DNA of 64,000 nt from the NCBI GenBank assembly GCA_039720395.1, contig CM077831.1, positions 16,546,982 to 16,610,981 on the forward strand, given 5' to 3'. A model generated the notes under the pieces. The model made no database searches and had not been told where the DNA came from. It saw only the letters and a list, made by a program, of their open reading frames with translations. The DNA is from Liquidambar formosana. Its lineage: Eukaryota > Streptophyta > Magnoliopsida > Saxifragales > Altingiaceae. Shown in pieces: positions 1-12,646 of this stretch. The translations under genes were made by a program, and so were the position numbers. Position 1 is the first letter of the stretch, and every line of letters begins with the position of its first letter.

Positions 1-256
1 AAGGCCCGATCGATTGGCCTACCAGAAAAATGCCTAAATTCAAAAATAAATGTATATCATGATATGTCCATGCATATGAACACTTATACCATGCAAAATT
101 AACATCATATATCACTCATGTATACTCAAATGAATCCTCATTCATTGCATGCCATGCCAAGGCCCAAGGCATGAATAAACAGACAGAATTCGCTAGTACC
201 CATACTAGTAATGGATTAGACCCTTAGTACCTTATTAAAAGTAATTAAAAGTAACA
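1..256 (-). repeat. LTR fragment of the same family as the 644-3267 solo LTR
   Basis: Bases 1-25 nearly repeat 2639-2665 (the GATCGAT-containing stretch). The segment at about 214-256 resembles the end of the next LTR at 3220-3267 (ACCCTTAGTACCTTATT against ACCCTTAATACCTTATT). On the minus strand this reads as the first part of a related LTR starting with TGTTAC at 256. The rest lies outside the window, so the identity is an inference from short similarities. Confidence 0.4.
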
Positions 257-643
257 GTCTAAAATCCTATTTTCTTCTCCTCCCTCCAAGGCATTAAAAG
301 AGTATTTATATAGAAAAATTAGGGTTTCACCTTTCTTTTCTAGAATAGATTTACTTGGAGAATAATTAAAAGATATTTCCAATAATTAGAAAAGTCTTCT
401 AATCTTAAAAGGAAAGGGAAATTACATTTTTTAATAATTAGGAGAGTAACTGCTAAGGCGCATACGCATAGATCATATGTGCGTACACACGCCTATCACA
501 TACGTACACATGCTAGTGGCACAAGAAAAACAACTAATTTAATGAAATAATTTTCTCTCATTTTCAACCGATAATCCCATGCTCTTATTCGCATTAATTC
601 GTTAAGGTATATTGATGAATAATCTCACTAAACTCATTATTGG
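257..643. other. Intervening repeat-like sequence without a gene
   Basis: AT-rich stretch with no open frame of note. Bases 460-520 hold short, imperfectly repeated units built on CATACGCATA, GTGCGTACAC and CATACGTACAC. Its right edge is the left TSD (ATTGG) of the next solo LTR, so it is part of the older sequence into which that LTR inserted. Confidence 0.4.
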
Positions 644-3267
644 TGTCACGGCCCAAATTAATTAAGCCATGATCAATAATAATAAAATAATTTTTTTTTA
701 ATAAATCTTTTGATAAAACATGGATGACACGTGTCAAAATCTTAAACATTTTAAATTTTTCCGAGCATGACCCATCCGTAAATGAGACATATCATCATGA
801 AACATGTTATAAAATTCATCACATACAATTTCTTGTCATCTAAAAGAGTGGTATCATCCTATGCATCATATTCCACATACACTCGCATCCATAAATAATT
901 AAAATTACAACCCTTAATTACAATTACATTGGTCCAAAAGAAAACCAAATTAATACATTGTATTTTTCCTTGAAAATACATCAATAATCAATATAATGAA
1001 ATTTCTATTAAGCATGCTTTCGCCTATGATAGGCATAAACCAATCCTTGGATTATCTGAAAAACATTTAAAATAATAGGTATGAGTTCGACAACTCAGTA
1101 AATACAATTTAACATGGTAAACTAAAGCAATGATATAAGTAAAATCCAATTATATCATTTAAATCAAAATATAATAACCGAGTATATTAAAAGAATCCAA
1201 ATCAAGTTATAATCTATAACTTAAAATAAATAATACATAATACCCAATGCATGTGACTTATGTCCAATTTCTATTATTTCTATCAATTACCGACCCACCC
1301 CGTAGGAGTCTTCGTGCAGAAAGGGAGGATTTAACCAACCTCCAAAAGGACAACACTACACTTTCGTAAGGATGGAAAGTAGCATCTCATGAGGACAACA
1401 CAGCACGTCATCCCTACCTGGGACCGTAGTAGCCTCAATTCGGAAACACAAGCGTTCCTACCTGAAATCGAAAAGTACCCAAGGACCAAAGGAAATGAAA
1501 ACACTATAAAGTCCCTTAACTGCAAGTAGTCCAATTCTAATGACCCCTTTTTAAATACTTTTACTCAATCTTTATTAATTCCATTTTATGCATGAACATG
1601 CCTAACATGAAATTTAATAAACCATAAAATGATTTTTTTTAACCCAAAATCGTCTCCAAAACATACCACATAAACCTATAGTCAAAATATCTCATAATTA
1701 TACCAAATTATGACAATTAAACAACATAATATCCATTTATGATTTCAACCTTAAAATCATTAACTGAAAATATCAATTACTTATGGAAATTAACGACAAA
1801 ATCCATACATCTATAATCCATAGAATGTATAAAATAAACCAAAATTCGAAATAAACATAATTTCCAAATTAGATTATCAAATACCTATAATCCCATTCAA
1901 GATTGATTCCAAGAATCATCTATATACATATTCTAAATCTAAGAATAACAAATACTACGATAATATATACCATATTATCATGTTAATAGTTTAAACCTAT
2001 GAAAATTGCACCCATCTCTACCAATTGTATAGAAAAATGCAACCTTTGATGTTGTAGGTATGAAATCCAAGCTCTAGGAATGTACATATAAGCTCCTAAT
2101 CCAAGCTTAACTCCTAAATGCTATGAATGATGATGGTGTTGGAGATTCCAACTCCAAGAATGCAACCAAGACTGCAAAAAAATGCAAAAGAGTTGGTGAG
2201 GATGAACAATTATGCCTAAAACCCATGAAATCCAAACTCAAGCCACTATGAACAAGCTCCAAGCTCAATTAAGAGGTTGGACAAGATGAATCTAGCCATA
2301 ATAATGCATTCCCAAGCATCAAAGTGAGGTGAGAGAGTGAAAAACCCACCCATGCAAGAGAAAAATATACTTTTCTCTCTCTAAACAAGCCCTATATCTC
2401 TCCTCTCTCTCTCTCTCTCCTTCTCTCTCTAGCTCTCTAAGTCCAAAAAGACTAGATCTGGTCTTAAGGGGTCGAGATATGAGGGTTATAAGACAACCCA
2501 AGGTACATGCGTCATTTGATGCACTTATAAAAAAAAATTTAGCATTTTGCCAACCCCGATCGATCAGGGTCTGAGGGCCGATCGATCAAACCATGACAGT
2601 ATCGAAATTGCTTATCCCTTTGTACCTCTGATCGGGCCTCAAGGCCCGATCGATCGGCCTATGCCAGAAAGGCCCAATAACTCATGCAAATGTGTATAAA
2701 CCCCCACAACACAGACCACTACTTTATTTCCAATCAAAACATTTAAGTAAATATCAATTTACTTTAAGTTATTTAATGAAAATAAGCAAACAACCCCTCA
2801 TTTGAATCCAAATAAAATATCAGAAAAATCAAATTCCAAATATATCAAAATCTCATTTTCAAGTTTTAGTACAAAACCCATCTCCCGACAAATTTTTCAA
2901 AAACAAACATGTGAGGAATCCAATCCAAATATGCTAATAAAATCTCATAAAATCATATATGTCTTATAATAATATAAACTTCCATTATTGCCAAAAATTA
3001 TCTTTAAAAGCGAAGTTTTATGAAAATTCATTTTTCCCCCAACACTTAGTCCAAATTTTCAACAACTTAAACTCTTAAGTTGCAAATAAGGCTAAACGCA
3101 CCATTAAAATACACGATGCATAAAAACAAATATCATAACACATCCAACATTATAATATCATACATATGCATTACCCATACATGAGATTATCTAACAAATC
3201 ATGGGATTAACCATGTTAACCATAAATTAAACCCTTAATACCTTATTTAAAAATTACGAGCGTTACA
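644..3267 (-). mobile_element. Solo LTR, Ty3/gypsy type, 2.6 kb, with perfect TSD
   Basis: The segment starts TGTCACGG on the plus strand and ends CGTTACA, so on the minus strand it runs TGTAACG...CCGTGACA. It is flanked on both sides by ATTGG (639-643 and 3268-3272), a perfect 5-bp TSD. No polypurine tract or primer-binding site adjoins it, which indicates a solo LTR left by recombination. Internal marks typical of large plant gypsy LTRs are a TATA-like stretch and CT-rich tract near 2390-2440 and the phrase GAGTTGTCGAACTCATACC (minus) near 1080. The first 500 bp read from 3267 closely match 53241-53750, so the two LTRs are one family. The lineage call (chromovirus, Tekay-like) rests only on length and end sequence. 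Confidence 0.82.
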
Positions 3268-3272
3268 ATTGG

Positions 3273-4890
3273 TGCTTCGGGAATTAAGATGACATAACCA
3301 GAAAATATCACGGTTCAGAGTTAGGGTACATCATTGGGAAGGTGTAAGGAATCCAATAATGTCTGATCGAAACCAGTGCCCCACATATAATTATTGGCTT
3401 TAATTAATTAGGTATTCAATTAAATTCAACCCTCAAATCATGCAAATAAATAATGTCACGCAACAATAATTAAAAAATAAATAAAATAAAAAGAGAATTT
3501 ACAATATGTCAAAAAACAGAACATACAGAATGCCAGAAAATCAGATATCATAATGTTTAAAGAGTCAAATAGCTATTAGAAAACAACAAATAAATTATAA
3601 ATAAATAAATAAAGTAATTTGTCTATCAAAGTGGGTTGTGTATGCTACTAGCATGGTTGGGTACGCACCCTTTTGGCACATTACATATCAGAATCCTAAT
3701 AACAAAATATTATCAACTCTAAACCTAATTTAGTATGTACAGAATTATAAAAATAAAAAATAAACTAATTAATTCTATCATGTTTTTATGAGTGCAAAAT
3801 AAAATACTAATAACAATCTAATGCTACATGCTTAAAACTAAATCAATCAAAATAATATAACTAAATATAAAATAATAAATAAAAATTTAATATGATTCGA
3901 TTCTATGTACTATTATGCATAATAAAATCTAAATGGACAAAGGATTTACTTACGTTGATTGTGAAGTAAACGAAACTTTGTAACTTACCGCGCCCCTCAG
4001 GTTTGTAGATTAAATCGCCAACACGAATCCTCTTTTTTATCAAAGTATTATCACAGCAAAGGGATTAAACTTTTCTGAACTTTGAAGGGAAAGAGAAAAC
4101 AAAAGAGAAAATAAGATAAAAGAAAAGTGAATTTCGTCACTTTGCAACAATAGAAACTTCCATCACGTTTTTGGGTATGCAAACGTTGAAATCAGACAAA
4201 ACTCATAAAATCCAACATTGTAGAGAATTGAATTATTTTTCTAAAAGGACCAATTGCATCAAATGCTCAAATGGCCGTTTAAAAAACTAGTCGTTATGAT
4301 CTGACCCAATAGATTTGGACGTCTGAAAATTCCAGAGGGCATTTCATGGCAAAAGTCTTTATAACTTTTGGATGTCTGAAACATCTCTAGGACATCTGGA
4401 AAGCCTCTTTTGAATGTTTGAAAACTATGTTGTGGACGTCTGAATTTTCTAGAGGGACGTAAAATAGGTGAAAGAGGTCCAGTACTTTTAGTCGTCTAAA
4501 ATGTCATTTTGGTCGTCTGAAAGTACATTTTGGTCGCCTGAAAGTTCCAGTTTTCAGAAAAAGAAGTTTTTGCAAATTTTATCCAATGACTTGGGATTGT
4601 TGATTAAATGTCTTTTGAGTCTTTTTTATAATTAAATTAAGTCTAATTAGATATTACCAAATGTATGCAATTGATTATAACCTTTAAAACCTAAGTGATC
4701 ATAGATTGGAACAATCTTACATAAGATCCTAAAACTCTCATAAATCTTAGTTTAAGTGCTCTAGTTGCTGAGTTCTAAGAGTTGGATCTGCTTCCACAAG
4801 ATGCATAGTTGCCTTGAGGTTCCTTTAAGCTATTTTTGTGAAGTAAAAGTTTTAATACCCGTTTTAACAGAACTTCACTTATCATTAGAT
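3273..4890. other. Unclassified old repeat sequence, no gene
   Basis: AT-rich DNA without a sustained reading frame. Bases 4310-4560 contain repeated short phrases around GACGTCTGAA and GGTCGTCTGAAAG. Similar phrases (AGACGATT, GCCGTTTGAAAG, CTGAAAGTTC) recur at 53825-53980 inside another LTR, so this is probably decayed LTR-retrotransposon sequence. I cannot assign a family. Confidence 0.35.
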
Positions 4891-4954
4891 GCTTAAACAA
4901 AACATCTATGCTTTGTTAACATCAAAATAATATGGGATTGAACCCTTAGAGCCA

Positions 4955-5974
4955 ACATAAACCCATTTCTCTTGCTCGCCCACTCTCTCTCCTCTTTTCC
5001 TTTGTTCCTCTCTCTCCTCTTCTCTTCCCGTCGGTGCATTCCTCCTTCCCCTGGAATGACAGTATGGTGAGTCACCCTTTAAACTCTCAGTCGATGCCCT
5101 TTCAACTCCTATTGATAGTAGGGTGGTTTCCTCCTTCCTCTGCATTGACGGCACTGTGGGTCTCCTCGATCCACCATCTCCAACAACCATTCCACTTCCC
5201 ATTGGCATTTTCCACTCGCAATCTCACCCGTCTCTGTCCCTTACACCATTGACACTTCTACTACCCTGATCTTTTTCCATAACTCCGAATATCCAATGGT
5301 GAGTTTAGGGTTTATTTTTTTATTTTTTATTTTCTTTTGGTTGAAATGCAATAGATGACGATTTTTTGTTGTTGCTATTATTCTACTGCCAGCTATCTTT
5401 AGATTTGAAACCCCAATTTTTTTTATAAAAAATATGCAATACATAATCAAAAACATCTTCTTCTTCTTCATTTTTTTTTTTTTTTTTTGTTTGCTTGCTA
5501 CTAGTGCTAGGTTAGTTTAGGGCAAATTAGAAGAAAAATTGAAGAAGAAGAAAAAAAAAAGGATAGACATATTATAACAAAAATGCAAAAACAGGGTAGA
5601 TATATTTGCGATTTTTCTTTCTTAATACCAAACATTAGAACCAGCTCTGCTTTATGAATTAGAGTATTTATTAAAAAAGAAATGATTTGTTTGTAGCATA
5701 TCTAATGGAGATGTGGATTTTGTGATAGATGAGTGAAAATACTGAATGGAAAAGCTTACAATTGTGCTACTTGAAAACAAGACTAGAAGGGTATTTGTGT
5801 GCATTTTATGCTCAATTTTCAAATAAATATATTTTAATATTGACTTGAGTGAAATTCCTTAAGTATTTGCAATGTTTCTATTTTCAAAGAACTGGTTGAC
5901 TTTCTGGTAAAGTGGTAAGTGATAATATATTTCATTTGATTGGAGTTACATGTGGGTGGAGTGTTTGGTTTTCA

Positions 5975-6017
<43 letters not shown>

Positions 6018-7585
6018 AGAAGAGGAAGGAAGCTGACTTTCGACAATCAAAAAGATCGATTTTAGAGTTAGAAACCTGGGATTATCGCTAACAAAAGAAG
6101 CATGTGTAGAACCACCTACGCTATCAACCAAATCAATTCAGGCTACTATTAGTTTTGACTTTGTACAGCGATCAATTTGTGAATTGTCTTTAATATACTA
6201 GCCCCAACATAGTATGAATTAGGAAAGATTCTTACAACTATTTATCTTCCACAAATGTATGAAGATCATATGTTTTTTTCATTCATTCAATCAAAACTGT
6301 ACTTTGAGCTTATGGTGTTTTTATTTATTTATTTTTATCATAGAATTTAATTGTAAACAATTGAGAAGTTAGACTATACTATTCTGAAGATAAATTGGAA
6401 ATGTGGTTCTAGATTTGGCAATTAGTGTCGTCTTCTTTAAGTGCACTTGGTTTAATAAGACTAGAAAACATGATTTTAACTTTTTCTTTTTAAAAAAAAG
6501 ACCAAATTCATACAGATTTAGATCATTGTTTGCTTCTATAAAATTTATCGCTTTTCTAAAATATTTATAAACAAAAAAAAAAAAGAAAAAAAAAAAAAGA
6601 GAAACCTTGCAAAAATCTTGTAATGGAGAATACATAATCCATACATAATTCAGCCCAGAGATGGCACCGTGTTCAGAAACAAATAAGCAAAATGGGGTTT
6701 TATATATAAACCAAATTCAGCTTTATTTTCCTGGCTCCATCTGAGAGTGAAGTTAAACATAGTTTTTAGTTTTTGCCACGCATCACAAAATTTAAAATGA
6801 AATGGCTTCTTGAAATGAATCAAAGAAAAATGAGACATTTGACTATAATGATGCCAGCAAGTGGGATATGAGACATTTGACTATAATGATGCCAGCAAGT
6901 GGGATAAAAGTAGTAAAAAAAAGAACCCTAACACATACCTTCTGCGTTTGGGGTGTCGAGTGGGTTATGGTATGACAAAATATCAGAAGTGACCCATATT
7001 TAAAATAAGCCAGACATTTTATGAAAACCATGTTCATAGATGAAATAAAAAACCTACATTTGCTCAAAATTTTTGTAAAATAGCAAACATTTACCTCTAT
7101 TTAAAGGATTGGAGGCCACCATTGTCGTCGGAGGTGGCATTGCGAAGAGACCCACAGTACTGTCAGTGTGTGCCGTCAACGGGTGGTGGAAGCGCGAACG
7201 GGAAATGCCTACCCCAATTCGCAATATGATATTTGGGGGTTTCAAATCTACGACAAAACTCTCACTGACGGGAGGTAAAAAGGACACTGTCGAGAGGTGG
7301 ACGCGCCGAGAGAGAGAAGATAGGAGAAAAGAGAGAGAGATCGAGGAGACCCACGGTGACGTTGACACAGGGGAGAAAGGAAATCATCAGTACTGTCGAC
7401 GGGAGTTGAAAGGGTCACCGATGGGAGTTAAAAGGGCGACCCATCGTATTGTCGTCATAGGAAAAAGGGGAATGCACCGACTGGAGGAGACGAGGAGAAA
7501 GAATGGGCAAGCGAAAGAGAGGTTTCAAAATCGCGATTTGGTTTTTTGGGGGTGGTTTTCGAAATTCACAAAATGCTACGTCTAG
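4955..7585. repeat. Imperfect long inverted repeat, possible Mutator-like element
   Basis: The plus strand at about 4965-5270 is similar to the reverse complement of about 7110-7530. Shared landmarks are GTCGGTGCATTCC, the spaced phrases CCCTTTxAACTC and CCTTTCAACTCC, and GTGGGTCTCCTCGATC. The arms are a few hundred bases each and enclose about 1.8 kb without a recognisable gene. Long inverted arms would fit a Mutator-like element, but I found no clear flanking 9-bp duplication. Two separate repeat copies in opposite orientation are equally possible. Homopolymer runs (A at 5978-6014, T at 7589-7624) mark the region. The 158-residue open frame at 7109-7585 lies inside an arm and has no recognisable domain. 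Confidence 0.4.
6835..6905. repeat. Direct repeat of about 35 bp, two copies
   Basis: A unit beginning GAGACATTTGACTATAATGA occurs twice in direct contact (about 6833-6867 and 6868-6902), consistent with a simple local duplication. Confidence 0.8.
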
Positions 7586-7586
7586 A

Positions 7587-7628
<42 letters not shown>

Positions 7629-7633
7629 AGCAA

Positions 7634-8268
7634 AGAACGTTAAGGGTTAGGCCGTCAAATGCTTGCAACTAATCCACGTCGTCCCTTCTTTTTTATGGTC
7701 ACGTGGTGTTCATCAAACGATTACGATATGGTATTATAACAGTGGCTTGTAGCACCAAATCTAGATCCTACTTACATCATGATACAAAATTTAAATAACT
7801 AATTAGAACTTGAGAAGGGGCCCAAAAGCTATAGATTTAATGTGATAATTGGCATTTGGAGCTGTTAATAAATGGTTGGACGTTCTAGGGGAGAGAGAGA
7901 GAAAAAAAAAAAAACATTCCTTATCAAGAAAAGTGATAATCTATTGCTGAAAAGGAATGAGAGAGATTGTAATAAAAGACCCAATAATTATTACCATGAA
8001 GAGATTAGTTATTATAAACTACCAAAACTGGTTTAGCTTAAGTAGGTTTTTTCCTGTTTCCTATCATGGGTTCCCCCCTGATCCCTCCCTATATATACCC
8101 ACACACTTATTTACACAAAATGTAGGCCATTAGATTAGATTAGGAGAGATCCAATATTGGTAGGTATCATTCCTGACATGGACTCTAGAAATGAGGTGGC
8201 AATGATGTGGCATAATCAGTAAAATAAGATAAAATAAAGTAAATATCATAACAAAATCATATTTGAAA
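7634..8268. other. Intergenic sequence, nothing recognised
   Basis: AT-rich spacer with a short GA tract and A-run near 7890-7913. I see no open frame, RNA gene or element ends between the poly-T tract and the MITE at 8279. Confidence 0.4.
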
Positions 8269-8278
8269 CCCCTAAAAG

Positions 8279-8600
8279 TGGACACTACTTGTCTCTACCT
8301 CAGGTTGGAGGAGTTCCTCTTTACCTCTATTCATTTTCTATCACGTGTTATAAATATTTTAGAAAATATGAATTCTATAACACAAACAAACAAATAAATT
8401 AATATGGATACGTGGACACATATTCATATTAACATAAAAACATTTGACACTTAAATATGGATTTATAAAAATATGTTCATAATTATGTAAATATGAAAAT
8501 GCATGCACATAATCAATTTTCCTTATTTATTCGGACAAGTGTCAAAATATGAGAGAGGGGGGAAGGAGTTCCTCCACCCAAGGGTGGAGGCAAGTATTTT
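8279..8600. mobile_element. Mutator-type MITE with 10-bp TSD
   Basis: The 322-bp segment has imperfect terminal inverted repeats: left ACTACTTGTCTCTACCTCAG, right (reverse complement) AATACTTGCCTCCACCCTTG, followed on both sides by TTGGAGGA-like and GTGGAGGA-like phrases. It is flanked by CCCCTAAAAG (8269-8278) and CCCCTGAAAG (8601-8610), a 10-bp TSD with one mismatch. TSD length of 9-11 bp is the Mutator hallmark. There is no coding capacity. Confidence 0.7.
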
Positions 8601-8669
8601 CCCCTGAAAGCTCCCATTCGATCCCCCATTTTTCATATTCGTTGCACAAAGCTACAAACCTTAATTTCA

Positions 8670-8909
8670 TTGGACAACGACGGCGATAGCGTGATGATGT
8701 CGACGGCTGCAGCGATTGAACGGTGGTGTAATAACTTCAACGGCGGCAGTGGCTGGACAGTGATCTCAGCTTCTTCAACTACCTTTTCTGCAAGCCTTAT
8801 GCAATGGATGGGAAGATTTGATGAATGTCGTCGCGTGAAGCATCAGAAGCAACTAGATTTTCGAGTTGTGGGCTCTTATGAATTTGATGAAGGTGCTGGT
8901 AAAAAGTGA
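8670..8909 (+). CDS. Unidentified 79-residue open frame, doubtful
   Basis: A short open frame that begins 60 bp after the MITE and has codon-like, GC-richer composition than its surroundings (CGACGGCGATAGC, TCAACGGCGGCAGTGG). The predicted peptide is mixed and soluble-looking, with segments such as WMGRFDECRRVKHQKQLDF. It has no motif or signal peptide I recognise. It could be a small exon remnant, a captured gene fragment or chance. No upstream TATA box was obvious. I assign no function. Confidence 0.2.
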   Translation: MDNDGDSVMMSTAAAIERWCNNFNGGSGWTVISASSTTFSASLMQWMGRFDECRRVKHQKQLDFRVVGSYEFDEGAGKK

Positions 8910-10570
8910 CGGTCTATCATAAATGGGTTAAAGATCGGTTACGCAAAATTATTGGTGGATTTAATCTACATCGAGTTGATGAGCTTTATAAATTGCCTCG
9001 TTGACAGTTTAGCATTATGAAATGAAGGAGTAGCCAATTTAGTACACTTAATTAGATGCGCATTGAGTAATTTGGTGGAAGATCGTAGGACTGTATTTCA
9101 ATGAACTTTTTTTTTTTTTTTTTTTAAATTTATTTATAATAAATCAAAGTGAAATTGTTTAGTGAATACAAATTGAATTTGTGTATTATGTGAAATTGGA
9201 TGTTTTAGTTCTCTTCTAGTATGCATGTGGAGAGATACAATCATTGAGCATCCACTGTTTGAAAAAATGCCACGCTGAAAAGTTACATTTACAGGCTAGG
9301 GTTGTTAATGTATACAAACACCAAACTGTGAACTGAACAGCGGGCCTAAATTTGCTTGTAAATTAATCAATCTTACCTGGCAGCATTAGATGATAGTTTT
9401 AGATGCTGAGCAAGTGGAGCATGGTGTTCACATGTTTATCTATGAAACACTTCAAAACCATTGTTATGCCTATTTTACTATTTCCAAGTCAAGCTGGGTG
9501 TTCACATGTTTTTCTCTGAAACACTTCAAAACCATTTTAAAATTAATTATTGAGGTAAGAAATTACACGTTTTATCTCTAATAAGTTTTTTAAATTCATG
9601 CCTCTTAAGGCATATATCAACCCAAAGTAAGAATGGCCCAATGCCCATATAGTGAACAGCCCAACCATTCTTGAAAATATTTAGATTAAAAATTCCAACA
9701 TCCTTGGCTTTTTGGTTTTTTTAAATAAAGAAAAAAACTTCATTACTCAAGCCTGCAGGCGAATACAGGAGTCCAAAAGAACCATCAAATAGAAGCAAGA
9801 CAGTCCTCCTCCCCCTCCCACCAAAAATAAAAAAAACAAAACAGAAACATGCAATTTTTCTATTAAACCTTGCTTTGCTGTGGCATATCACACTTCAATT
9901 CAAGATGAGTAAGTACTAATTCAGGGATTAAAATTCTGCAGAACACTCTATTAAACATTGCTTTGTTGCGGCATTGTATTGTTTATGGCAACCAGAACAT
10001 GTAATTCCTCTCTTTCAGGCTTCAAATGGTGTCCTGCCCTTATGTCTGGCTTAAATATCAACTATCCAGTATTCATCTTTTGATTTTATCAATGCCAAAC
10101 AAAATTAAGTGCTTAAACTTTCAGAATCAAAATGAAATGAATACCAGATTTGAAAGTTAAAGCAACATGCAATGTGGGAAATTTGTACAAGCAGCAAAGC
10201 ATATTGTAAGGAAACCATCAGTACTAATGCTTCGATCTTTGTTTTGAAGTAACATTGTTATACTTCATCAAAGTTAAAATGAAATGAATATTAAATTTAT
10301 TGCATAAGTAATTTAGAAGTATTACATCATACAACTCAAAAGAATTTTTCGCAAATAAAAGAGCTAAAGCCATCATAGAGCATTCTAACATCCCAACCAG
10401 GTTGGCACCCTAAAAAGCTCCCAATTATACGCTCACAACCTTGAATATGATTCATACATAACAAAGGGCAATACAAAAGATGGTGGCTTATAAATGCCAC
10501 TGTCCCAGTTCAGAACATATAAAGATTCATAACACCAAGAAAATTACAAAAGAATAAAAGAATATAGACC
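8910..10570. other. Intergenic sequence with a short direct repeat and a possible LINE tail
   Basis: No gene seen. A phrase of about 40 bp starting GTGTTCACATGTTT occurs at 9422 and again at 9498. The minus strand at 9715-9790 (TGCAGGCTTGAGTAATGAAG followed by a T-rich run) resembles the 3' end of a plant LINE, but this is weak. Confidence 0.35.
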
Positions 10571-11498
10571 CAATCTAGGAGCCAAACATGTCTCCAACAA
10601 GGTATCTCTTTTGCTCAGGAGATGATGTTGCGATTCTCTCCCATTTTCCCATATGCCAATCAATCTCTTTCGCGCATTAATTCTTTCTGTGTTGTAGTGA
10701 TCGACGGCTGAAAAGTGATGTGCTTCAAGAAAGACCATGCAGGAATATTACCATGAGATTGACTTCTTTGGTGGTTGGATCTCCTCTTCAACCTTCTCCC
10801 AGTTGAATTCTTCTTCCTTTCAGGTTTCATTCCACAATTTTAGACTACTAAGTTCATCCTTGCTGCTGCAATTTTCCTGAATCGACAGCTTCTTTTCTAT
10901 GTCATCCAAGAAGATTATCTTCCAAATATTGTACGAACATTCTGATGTTGACCCAGAAGAAGATTTTTCCTCATTCTCCAACCCAGCTGCAGTTGTACTG
11001 CATATTCTAATAGAGCTAGTAGAACCACTTGAACCATTTGAAGTGGTACCAGACTCGCATAAATCGGTCACCCAACTCTCAGAATCCGAAGAAGAGCAAT
11101 AGTTAATCTGTTTTGGAATCTCCTTGAATTCTACTACTTCTACTTGTCTTCTAGCATCCTTATAGCTATTGAATTGAGTCTTCAAATCAAAAGCTTTCTT
11201 TTTTGGCTCAACCTCACATTTGTCACTGCAGGGATAGGAAGCCTGGAGACACATAGTAAAGAAAAATTTTGTTGGCCATAAAACATTTCAATGTAGTCAT
11301 ATCAATTTATCAAAGCATATATATTTCAAAGAAACGATGAAAGTATGAAGATTTAGTGTATAAAATTCACCTCTTTGTGTTGCAGATTGAACCTTAATCC
11401 ATCACCCTCAGGCACTGGGTGTACAAGGCCATCTCCAGCTATTGCACTGATCATCTGTTTAAAAAAACTTATGGGGTCTCTATCAGTCTATTAGAAAT

Positions 11499-12646
11499 TG
11501 TACGGGGAAAAATCCAGACAGTCGGCGAAGCGCTTTGCTTATGGTGGTCCGACGATCCGGCGTGCCATACGACAATGGTCGGAGGGAGTTGCAGGGGCTG
11601 AGATGACTCTCAGATGAACAATGGCACTAGGTAGCTCAATGAACAATGGCATTAGGTGCTTCGATGAAAAGTGGCGCTAGGTGCTCCGATGAATAGCAGT
11701 GCTAGGTGCTCTGACGAACAGTAACTTGAAAAGCACAAAGACGTGTCAGGGAAGGCCGAGTTTGCCCGGCCGAAGACCCTCCGACGGTCAAGCTAGTTCT
11801 CAGCGTCTAGAGAAAGAAGAAATTAAGAGAGAGAGAGTGGCGTACCTCTCCTGTCTAGAATGAATAGTGTTCCTTTTATAGAGAAGAGCTAGCTCTTGGG
11901 CAAGGTTAACGTTTTAACTTGACCATAGTTAAATTAAGGTTTCGGCCCGACCACGGTCAACTTAGGGTTTTAGGCCTGGTCACCGACAATTGTTCAGCCC
12001 TGACTCCGTTGTCAAGAGCATGCTCTGATCACGATTGAACCTCTTTTGTCGGATTTGGATAGTGGAAAACTTTGAAGCACGTGTTGAACAAGTGACCAAA
12101 ACCGAGGATCGAACAAAGGGTAGACCGAAGGCCGAACAAGATTACAATCTGATGACATCATTGGTGCCGAGGATAGTTTAGGACCGAAAGGTTTATCCAC
12201 CGAGAATGGATCGACCAAGGACAAGAGTCCACCTTGCTCGGATCCCTCCTTGGTCCTCGGATCATTGCATCGAGGAGATGGTTCTTTGGCCTGAGCATAT
12301 GTGGACTGAGGAGATGGTTCTTTGGCTCGAACATGTGCGGACCGAGGAGATGGTTTGGTGATTGGATGCTTTTATAAACAAGTGCTTGGGCCGAACAAGC
12401 CTAACCCGAATAGTCGTTGACTAGACAAACTTTGACCGAACAGATTTGAACCAAGGATAAGGTTTGGTAGTGGCCGAGAATTGCAGGATTGAGTGCTTAT
12501 CGCGCTTAGGTAACCGAAGTAATTTACCCAAGCAATCTTCTTTGAGCTTTCTGGTTTGATATTTCTCCATTAAAATAAGGAGAATCTTGGTTGAGCACTT
12601 TGCCACGTGTCTTCTGATCATTGGTGGGTCATAATTTTCCCACACA
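11499..12646 (-). mobile_element. Solo LTR, 1.15 kb, with perfect TSD GAAAT, in an intron of the IST1-like gene
   Basis: The plus strand begins TGTACGGGGAAAAATCC and ends TTTTCCCACACA. Read on the minus strand the LTR is TGTGTGGGAAAA...CCCCGTACA. GAAAT flanks both ends (11494-11498 and 12647-12651). Its ends match the LTR split by the hAT element at 32901-37977 (TGTGTGGGATATTCATGACC and TTTTTCCCCGTACA). The interior is GC-richer than the surroundings, with several GAACATG/GGACCGAGGA-type repeated phrases at 12290-12360. No internal domain remains. It sits between the exons ending near 12720 and beginning at 11454. Confidence 0.85.

Noticed and set aside
7109..7585. 158-residue open frame
   Set aside because: Highly charged, repetitive composition inside an arm of an inverted repeat, with no recognisable domain. 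More likely a by-product of GC-richer repeat sequence.
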